From NCBI GenBank assembly GCA_027559495.1, contig JAMXSV010000024.1:992001-1056000 (forward strand): DNA of 64,000 nt, read 5' to 3'. The stretch is from Aurifilum marmelostoma. Taxonomy: Eukaryota; Ascomycota; Sordariomycetes; Diaporthales; Cryphonectriaceae. This document shows, piece after piece, positions 57,101 through 64,000 of this stretch (the stretch's first letter is position 1; the number at the start of each line of letters is the position of its first letter). The position numbers and the translations under genes were made by a program. Below the pieces are notes generated by a model that did no database searches, had not been told where the DNA came from, and saw only the letters and a program-made list of their open reading frames with translations.

Positions 57101-58660
57101 ACAGTGACAGAACTCCGGGAGGCCATGGCCATGGTGAAGGACCAGGAAACCCTGGAATACCCGGCAAGGTTGGCAGACCTCGATCTGGAAGAGTCCGATG
57201 ATGACTTTGCTGTCCGGCTGAACCAGCAATGTGGGCTGATGCTGTCCATCTCTTCTGGCACGGTGACATTTTTCCACCAGACAGTCATTCAGTTCTTGCT
57301 CCCATCAAGACATATCGTGAGACACCCGTCAGGGGCTCGCTGGTGCCACAGCATCTCCTTGGACGATGCACAGTTTGTCCTGGCCGATATCTGTATGAAT
57401 TTTCTCCTCCTGGAGGAATTCCGTCGTGAGGCTGCGTCTTTCCCCGAGCAGCTGCAGAAATGCCAGAAGCCCAACACCGTGGGCACATGGCATGTGCCTG
57501 TTCAGTCTCCATTGTTTCAGGCACACCCTTTCGTGGAGTACGCCAGTTCGTTCTGGGACTACCACTACAGAATGGCAAGACAAGGAGGCTCCTCTCTGCA
57601 GGCGCAGGCTCTCCAGCTGTGTGACACCCGGGGCGTTGGGCCACGGCTGTGGATCTTGAGGGACTGCTGTCAACAGCACTCTGCCCGACAGCAGCTGAAC
57701 GCTGAGCGCTGGCACTGGTTCGATGAGTCGTTCTTCATTGTGTCCCAACTATGGCTCTACGCTTTCGTGGGGCTAGACTTCGCGGTCACGACTGAGCTCG
57801 AGAGAGCACAGGTGGATGCCCAAGACAACGGTGATGTCCTCAAGACTGCGCTGTTGATTGCCGTGATGAACGGACATGCGAGCACGATCAGAATCCTGCA
57901 CAGACATGGTGCAGACGTCAACATGAAGTTCGGCAGCAAGTGGTCTATGCACAAAAGGGGCGGGCAGGCCGAAACACTACTTCACCTTGTGGCGCGGCAC
58001 GGGGACAACAGGACGCTACGATGCCTCGACAGCCTGTTCGGGGTCGGGGCCAAGCTCTCCACAGGGGATTTCCTCGGGCGCTCGCCGCTCCACCAGCTCC
58101 AGAACCCAGCAGTAGCAAAGTCGATGCTGCAGCACAGCACGCCGCAGGATCTGGACAGGCGTGACTCCAACGGGAGGACAGCACTGCGCTGGCACCTGGA
58201 ATATCTCAAACGCCCTGGAGCCCCCGGAGGGGCCCTGAGGCGAGAGATCATCGCCCTGATGCTCAGCGAAAAGGGTGTAGACGTGGAGGGGCGGATCAAG
58301 GACGCCAGGTACGGGGCGTGCAGCTCGGAGACTGCGCTGATGCAGGCGAGGGAGGCCTCCGTTGCGGAACTGCTGCTTGCTCGCCATGCGGACGTCAATG
58401 CGACCGACAACAGGGGCCGGACGTTCCTCATGCTCATCGTCAATGACGATGAGAACCTGTCCTGGTGGAGCCCGTATGATCACTCACCGAAGGACCGCGA
58501 GGCTCTGTGCCACAGCCGGAGCGCGATGATTGATCTCCTGCTGTCCCACGGCGCCCAGTTGGATGCTCAGGACGGGGAGGGCAATACTGCCGTCTCTCTG
58601 GCCAGGAGGCCTGCAGATATGGACCTCTTGAGTCGACAGCGGAAGGCTGGTTGGCCTTAG
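54109..58660 (+). CDS. NACHT-ankyrin NLR (STAND NTPase), about 1516 aa
   Basis: From ATG 54518 a single exon of 1380 codons is open to 58660. An upstream frame from ATG 54109 (or 54133, MSTSRADSAAR) ends just after a G6 run (54448-54453). With one G fewer it continues VGGGGVGREDYSVVSAAPEAEPVDMDPSV into the main frame, extending the protein by 136 residues. Numbered on the joined protein: a basic N-terminal segment; a Ser/Thr/Pro-rich linker (about 137-365); an NWD/NACHT N-terminal domain beginning YEITLWDRAYQRLKEN (about 370-600); NACHT with Walker A AGPGCGKSVLSK (about 718) and Walker B VFVIDALDEC (about 812); and ankyrin-type repeats from about 1240 to the end (ALLIAVMNGHASTIRILHRHGADVN, SSETALMQA...LLLARHADVNATDNRG, MIDLLLSHGAQLDAQDGEGNTAV). 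Such proteins act in fungal non-self recognition and regulated cell death. No amyloid, HET, lipase-like or other death-effector domain is seen at the N-terminus. If the N-terminal join is wrong, ATG 54518 is the start. Confidence 0.85.
54448..54453. other. G6 homopolymer with apparent +1 frameshift at the NLR N-terminus
   Basis: G5 fuses the 54109 frame to the NLR frame. With G6 the first frame stops at 54468 and the NLR frame has a stop at 54446-54448. Confidence 0.55.
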
Positions 58661-59048
58661 TCTGGGGGTTGAGGGCAGAGCTGCTTATCTATATGGATGT
58701 TGTCGGTTCTCTACTGATACTGTACGTGTTGTCACAGCCCGAACGCGTTTTCTTGATTTTCATGACTTTATCTAGCTTGTCTTTGTCTTGTCTGTTTTTA
58801 TTATTCATCGTCTCTCGTTTCTTTTCAGGGAGAGGAAACTCTCACATCGAAGATTACATAATGTATGCATAGCGGGTCTCGATTCATCATTTTCTATATC
58901 CTCTTTCAGCGCAAGACTCATGACTTTCAATATATATCGGAAAGAGGCGCGCACCTCGATCCATGTATATGCTAGACTCTCCATCCTGCTCAAGACATAT
59001 CAAGAACCGGATAGAAAACCTTCAATATCCTTCCAAAAAAAACCCAAC
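58661..59048. other. Convergent intergenic region
   Basis: This is an AT-richer 3' spacer between the NLR and the minus-strand DUF6924-like sequence. No feature is seen. Confidence 0.6.
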
Positions 59049-59560
59049 TCACATCCCTCCACCCAATCTTCTCCTCGGCGCCAGCCCACCCTTGAGAACA
59101 GGCGATGTAGCAGCAGAGAACCCCCCACCATAAACCCCTCGCGGCGCGCCCGATGCGATGGCCTGCACCTCCTCGATGCACCCGCACCCGGCCTCCCAGG
59201 CGATCAGGAGCTGCTGGACCTGATCAAACGCCACCCTCACCGTCTCGATCGTATCCTTCTTGCGTGCCACCAGGAGCACACTCTCGTCCTCGACGGCCCG
59301 CTCGTCTAGAATCACGAAATAGGTCTTGTTGTGATGGGTGGTTGTGGTGGCGCCGCCGCCGAAGTGTGCCGTGAAGATTCCACAAAGGTCATCCGGGGAC
59401 ATGCCTGCGTAGGGAGTTGTGGGTGGGCGCGGGGCGCTGTCTGGTGGTGTTATCATGACTGCCAGGGAGGGCTGTGTCCCTGGGGCGGTGTGCTCGCTGG
59501 CGCTTTGGGCCTTGGTTAGGAGTTTGTCTATGAGCTGTCGGATATCACATCTTGAATCAG
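59049..59560 (-). pseudogene. DUF6924-like protein, N-terminal part missing or in an unfound exon
   Basis: The minus-strand frame ends at 59049. The part I trust starts near LIDKLLTKAQSASEH and contains PYAGMSPDDLCGIF, KTYFVILDERAV, ESVLLVARKKD, VRVAFDQVQQLLIAWEAGCGCIEEV and a Gly-rich end. From memory this follows the pattern of DUF6924, whose usual beginning is a short segment of the type RTDFSDDAAW just before this point. A CCGACAG acceptor lies immediately upstream of CTCATAGAC (about 59535-59541). In the next 450 bases upstream I could not find an exon encoding that beginning, and the only ATG in frame is at 59456 (MITPPDS). So it is either an N-terminally lost relic, a gene with a distant first exon, or a shortened protein. 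It is convergent with the NLR. Confidence 0.45.
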
Positions 59561-60064
59561 TATTCTGTTTGTATTCTATGGATGGATGTTTGTTTGATTG
59601 TGTGTCGCAGGGCAAGACAAGTAAGTATTATATTCACGTACGGTGGAGGGTACCTCCGCCATACAATATACGGGAAATATACTGTGGTTGTTTGACGCCA
59701 TTTTTGGTGGCCGGTAGATCCTTCGAGGGTTGCAACGCTATTCTGGAAGCAGTAGGTGAGGGACGATGTTGGATAGAGACGAGACACGATCAATATGCTG
59801 AGGAAGCAAGGCACAATTTAGGCAGCTTTATTCTGTTGGATGGTGGAGACATGGGCTGGCTCCCTCCCCCTCCCCCTCCCCTGTATTATACAACTATTGC
59901 ATGCATATGTGCATCATGTCAGCCAAAGATCTGCGACAAACTGACGACTTGCTAACAATGCATTATATCTAGGTATGCATGCAGAAGGGGTTATCCATCT
60001 CTACTACTGTATCATCCGTTCGTCTTCCTACATTCCTCCCGTCACAACACAACAGCCAGTCAGA
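59561..60064. other. Intergenic region
   Basis: This spacer contains CCCTCC repeats (about 59861-59880). It may hold the first exon of the DUF6924-like gene, but none could be shown. Confidence 0.5.
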
Positions 60065-61489
60065 CTAATCACTCCACGAGATCCAGAGCATAATCCCGGC
60101 GCCCAGCGCGATAGCCGCAAACTGGCTCAGCGTCTTGAACAGCTCCTCCCTCTTGTTCCTGCCCGTCTCGAGCAGCTCGGGGATGACGGCCACCGTGCCG
60201 ACGTAGAGAAAGGTGCCGGCCGTGAAGGGCAGGAGGAGGTCGCCATAGGTCAGGCTGGTGCCCCAGATGCCGCCGTCCATGGGCAGCAGCGACTCGGCCC
60301 CGCTGCCGGCGCCACCAAGCTCCTGCACTGCGATGCCGATCAGGGTGCCCAGCAGAGCGCCCAGGGCGGTGACGAACTGTGCGCCCATGGCGGCGCGCTT
60401 GGAGAAGCCGGACTGGATGAGCAGGGCAAAGTCGCCGACCTCGTGGGGGATCTCGTGGAAGAAGACGGCCATGGTGGTGGTGGCGCCGACGGTGGGGGAG
60501 GCGTAGAAGGAGGCGGACATGGCGAGGCCGTCTGTGATGTTGTGCGTGAAGTCGGCGATCATGTTGAGCACGCCGCCCAGCTTGACGCTGCTGTTGGTGC
60601 TGCTGCTGCTGCTGCTGCTGCTTGTGGGCTCTTTCTCCTCCTCGACAGCTGCTGCGGCGCCGTTGGTCGTCTTGTTGCGGGACTTGATGATGCCGTTGGT
60701 ACTGGCACCCTCCACGGCCGTGGACGTGGCTCCTGTTGCTGCGCCCGTGTCCTCGCTCCCGCTGTGCGCGTGGCCGTGCGCGTGGCCGCCGTGGTCGTGC
60801 CCGCCCTCACCGCCCGTCGCGATCCGCAGGCCCTTGTCCATGGCCACAAAGGTCATGAAGCCCACCAGGATGGCGACGCCCAGCAGCAGGTTCCTGTTGG
60901 GCTCGACGAGCACCAGCCTGGCCCTCTCCGGGTCGTCCTCGCCCAGGAAGATCTCGGGCAGCAGGTGGAACAGCGTGTCGCCCATGAGGCCGCCCACGGC
61001 AAAGGCCACCATGACGGACAGGGACGAAGGGTCGATGTTGGGCGGGCAGAGGGCGAGGAGGAAGTTGGGCGGGCCCGAGATGTAGAGGGTGGCCAGGAGG
61101 GCGTTGACGGCGGGCGAGGCGCTGGGGAAGAGGATGGCGAAGAGGCGGGTTATGTGGGATGGGGTGCCGGCGAGGCGGTTGAGTTTCTGCGAGGTGAGAG
61201 TCTTGACGATGGAGCATTCCTGTGAGGGGGGAAAAGGGCAGTGTCAGCCAGCCAGCCAGCATAGTGTGCAGGTATAGGAAAGGGGGGGGAAGACGGGTCC
61301 ATATTGAGGGGAATATTTAAACCGTACCTGAAGCTTGTCGTCGAGCTCCTCAAGGCTGAGGACAGCTGAGGTCAAGGTCTCCTCCGGCTTGCCATGGCCA
61401 ATGACCTCAGCCTGGACGAGAGCTATAGCCAGGCAGAGGACAATGCCCACAGACAACCTGGGCCAGTTGATGTGGAGGAGAGAAGGCAT
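60065..61489 (-). CDS. yke4: ZIP family zinc transporter (ZIP7/Yke4-like), 438 aa
   Basis: Exons are 61489-61328 and 61219-60065, with a 108-bp intron (GTACGG...CACAG). The start ATG gives MPSLLHINWPRLSVGIVLCLAIALVQA, a signal/anchor helix. The ZIP core shows helices with FAVGGLMGDTLFHLLPEIF, a His-rich cytosolic loop (GHDHGGHAHGHAHSG, about residues 210-225) that binds zinc, then ADFTHNITDGLAMSASF (the HN...DG metal site of TM IV) and FFHEIPHEVGDFALL (HEIPHE, TM V), the signature of the LIV-1/ZIP7 subfamily. Ser9 and a Glu/Ala-rich stretch lie in the loop. The C-terminal helices end LWISWSD. By homology the protein probably releases zinc from the ER/Golgi into the cytosol. No frameshift is present. 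Confidence 0.92.
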
Positions 61490-62111
61490 TGTCGCTGAAA
61501 AGGGAGGTACAGATGTCGACGCTTCTTCCTGTAAGGCAAAAAAAGAAGCAAAGGAAGGCTGCCAGCCAGGACACACAACCAGAAAATCGAGACAATGGGA
61601 CAGGGCACAAATTCTACGCCAGTCTGCTGTTGACCTTTCCACAATCAACAAAGTGATTTGAACAACAAACGACGGAAACTCTCTAATCCTCCAGCCGTGC
61701 CGTCAGCCTAAGTGAGTTTGGTGGAAGTGGGTTGGGCGGGTCAGCCGGCGCCGACCTCGGGCTCGGTTTTATGGCTTTTCCTCAGCTATCATCATCATCT
61801 CACTGCCTTCGAGGAGGTTATCCCTGCCACTCAGCACTGCGCTGTACCTAACCTACAGCACACCCTACCGCTATTCCAGGCCTGGAAACCAGAGCTTACC
61901 CCCCTGTCAGAGGACCCCACCAACCCCTCTCAGCGGTTCGGATCGACGCACTGTTCCCCTAGATTCAGACCCCGCAGCCTCCGCACAGGGGTCCCTCAAC
62001 GTCACCTCATCGAGAACTACAATGGTATCATAACCGGCAGAACTACTACTTAAACTTCGTCCTACGAAGTCTCCTCTTCTTCTTCGCAAGTACCTACTCT
62101 TCCTTTTACCC
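61490..62111. other. Divergent intergenic region
   Basis: This is the shared 622-bp upstream region of the zinc transporter and the sulfotransferase-like gene. A CT-rich stretch immediately precedes the ATG at 62112. Confidence 0.6.
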
Positions 62112-63125
62112 ATGCCTGCGCAAGAGGGATCGGCCCATCATGTCGAGGGTCTCAAGGTGATCAATGCAAGCCTCTTCCGGATGGGCACCAAGTCCATGGC
62201 CCAAGCATACAAGATCCTCGGGTTCAGGACTCATCATGCCCTGCTCGAGGACATGACGGTACTTGTCAACTATTTTTTAAAATTTTTCTTTCATACAGAA
62301 ACTCTCATCTTACTTTCCTCACTAGAGGAAAAAAGGCAGGAGAGAAAAGCAAAAAGAAGGAAGACAATAACGGGAAAATACAAGCTAAAGACAAAAAAAG
62401 AGAAGAGCTGCTGAGAGACCGAAAATGAAAACAACAAAAAAAAACAGGAAAGCCCATGGTCCCTCATCGAAGAGGCCGCAGAGGCAACCTGGCCAACCGT
62501 ACCAGGCGCCCGGCCTAGACCCCCCTACACCCGTGCCGACTGGGACGCCATCTGGGGCGCCAAGTACGACGTCGTGACCGACCTCGCCTCGCCCTTTGCC
62601 CTGGAGCTCATCCGGGCCTACCCCGACGCCAGGGTGGTCGTCGTCCAGCGCGACTTTGACGCGTGGGTGCCCAGCGTCATGGTCCACATCCGCGACACGG
62701 TCATGAAGGAGCCCCTGTCGAGCATCACGGCCTTCCTCACCGCGGCCTTCCTCGGGATCCGGCCCGTGCACGCCATGCGGAAAGTCCTGCTGGGGTTCTT
62801 TGGCGCGAGGTCTCGGGGCGACATCGATGCCGCGCGGATGCGGGCAGCGTACGATGCGTACTTCCGAGAGGTGCGCAGGGTGGTCCCCGCGGAGCGGAGG
62901 CTGGAATACGAGCTGGGCTCGGGGTGGGAGCCGCTGTGTGCGTTCCTGGGTGTCCCGGTGCCGCCTGCAGATGTGCCGTTCCCGAGGGTAAACGAGGCTG
63001 TGGCGATCCAGGCAGAGGCGCGGGGCAGACGGGTACAGATCGCCCTCAGCACTCTCAGGTTATCTGCGCCCTGGATTGTGGCCGTTGCTGCTGTCGGAGC
63101 CGGGGTCTGGTTGTTTCGCTGGTGA
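62112..63125 (+). CDS. P-loop sulfotransferase-like protein (Sulfotransfer_4 type), 274 aa, C-terminal membrane anchor
   Basis: Exons are 62112-62258 and 62448-63125. The 189-bp intron has a weak donor (GTACTTG), a purine-rich body and acceptor AACAG. The joined reading is LLEDMT-ESPWSLIEEAAEATWP. The N-terminus KVINASLFRMGTKSMAQAYKILGF is the PAPS-binding P-loop region of this family, in which the GxxRxGTxS pattern is altered to SLFRMGTKSM. Further family features are ADWDAIWGAKYDVVTD, AYPDARVVVVQRDFDAWVPSV and the late FPRVNE. The C-terminus LRLSAPWIVAVAAVGAGVWLFRW is a hydrophobic tail anchor. These proteins are common in fungi, and an actual sulfotransferase substrate is not known. They are sometimes labelled NAD-dependent epimerase by annotation transfer, which the motifs do not support. 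Confidence 0.82.
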
Positions 63126-63404
63126 AACGGGCCATGTACATGCGAGGTATGTGGCCGACCAGAGGCACCATCCAGTTGTGAAGAGCCATCGGTATTACGC
63201 TGCGAAAGACAATCAAGTCATACTGTTCTTATTACAACTAGCCAATTCTCCTGCTTATAAGGCTGTATTTGGTCTGTGCCTTTGTACCATGGGCCAGACC
63301 GATATCTGCAGCTAACAAACGAAAAAGGGGTATCACGTCCAAGCCAATCCCTCCCATCTTCTTCCTCCTTTCCTCCTTTCCTCCCCCCCCTTCCCCACAA
63401 CAAC

Positions 63405-64000
63405 TTACTTATCACCGCCCTGCAGACCCAGCATCGCTAGGAGCACCGAAACAGCATTCTCTGAAGTTTCTACGTCGCCAACCCAGCCCAACCACCCATT
63501 CCCAACCTTGGTAAACGCGACCGGCGCCTGCCCGCTTATATCCGCAGGCAGGCCGGAGGACCTGGGGTTCGACGACGCGTCCTTGGCGCCCCGCGGGACC
63601 ACGTACCACGCATCCTGGAGCTCCACGTTCTTGAGGCACACAAACTGAGACCTGTACACAGGCGCCAGCCCGTCCTGCCACCCCTTGCCGGCGGCGTCCC
63701 GCCCCGTGGCACAGCGCTCTATTATGGCGACCGTCGTCGCGTGGCACCCATACCGCCAGGGGAGATCCCAGAACTCCCGCATCCAGGCGTTGAAGTCGCA
63801 GGGCGTGATGTAGTTGAAGATGCGGTCGAGCACGACGGTCCCGCCGCTCCGGACGTACTCGACGACCTTTCGGGACACGAGGTTGGCGGCTGGGTGCTGG
63901 CGGGGCTGTGCGATGGCCGGCGTGACGATCAGGATGGCTTGGGCGGACGGGTGGTTGTCGATGACCTCTGCGGCGTCTCCAGCCTCGTTAAAGTGTGCGA
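63405..64000 (-). CDS. C-terminal part of an uncharacterised conserved fungal protein (5' end outside window)
   Basis: The frame is open from the right edge (AHFNEAGDAAEVIDNHPSAQ) and stops at 63405, so about 197 C-terminal residues are visible. The alternation of hydrophobic strands and loops (AILIVTPAIA, VVEYVRSGGTVVL) resembles a Rossmann-like or class-I amidotransferase/ThuA-like fold. Later segments include FNAWMREFWDLPWRYGCHATTVAI, FVCLKNVELQDAWYVVP and GQAPVAFTKVGNGWLGWVGDVE. I have an impression, unverified, of similar uncharacterised fungal proteins. No catalytic residues can be assigned. The spacer to the sulfotransferase-like gene (63126-63404) is short and the two genes are convergent. 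Confidence 0.6.
   Translation of the reverse strand, partial: AHFNEAGDAAEVIDNHPSAQAILIVTPAIAQPRQHPAANLVSRKVVEYVRSGGTVVLDRIFNYITPCDFNAWMREFWDLPWRYGCHATTVAIIERCATGRDAAGKGWQDGLAPVYRSQFVCLKNVELQDAWYVVPRGAKDASSNPRSSGLPADISGQAPVAFTKVGNGWLGWVGDVETSENAVSVLLAMLGLQGGDK

Overview
The window is nuclear DNA of a filamentous ascomycete (Pezizomycotina, most likely Sordariomycetes). Genes are GC-rich, have short GT-AG introns (mostly 64-220 bp) with CTRAC-like branch points, sit on both strands and are separated by 0.3-3.5 kb spacers rich in microsatellites and homopolymers. There is no operon logic; neighbours appear functionally unrelated. I found no rRNA, tRNA, CRISPR array, transposon or telomere repeat.

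Layout: partial unknown gene end (3-245 +); unknown acidic-tailed protein (932-3601 -); a 68-aa two-exon membrane microprotein (5619-5940 +); vacuolar TRP cation channel Yvc1 (6471-10338 -); a 3.4 kb spacer with a perfect GATA palindrome; the CPSase-ATCase of pyrimidine synthesis (13802-20815 +); a 3.5 kb low-complexity spacer; an arrestin-like protein (24376-26060 +); an Emp70/TM9 endomembrane protein (28871-31355 +); an aromatic-L-amino-acid decarboxylase (32291-34088 +); a small membrane protein (34448-35119 -); lysophospholipase NTE1 (36441-41322 -); a full-size ABCC-type ABC transporter (about 42735-47656 +); a GPI-anchored GH17 glucanase (49798-51409 +); a NACHT-ankyrin NLR (54109-58660 +); a DUF6924-like remnant (59049-59560 -); a ZIP zinc transporter (60065-61489 -); a P-loop sulfotransferase-like protein (62112-63125 +); and a partial gene running off the right end (63405-64000 -).

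The most important reading note is technical: eight genes cannot be read through without changing the length of a C or G homopolymer. I count eleven such places, all in C/G runs of 5-10 bases. All can be explained by one or two surplus bases in the run. This looks like systematic homopolymer over-calling, not eight pseudogenes, because essential genes such as the CPSase-ATCase are included. The coordinates below span these frameshifts, and each entry says where they are.

The most biologically interesting locus is the NLR. When one G run is corrected it gains an upstream N-terminal segment, giving about 1516 residues: N-terminal extension, Ser/Thr/Pro-rich linker, NACHT N-terminal domain, NACHT and ankyrin repeats. 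Other items of interest are amino-acid homopolymer insertions inside otherwise conserved enzymes, the conserved-looking microprotein, and the palindrome upstream of the pyrimidine gene.
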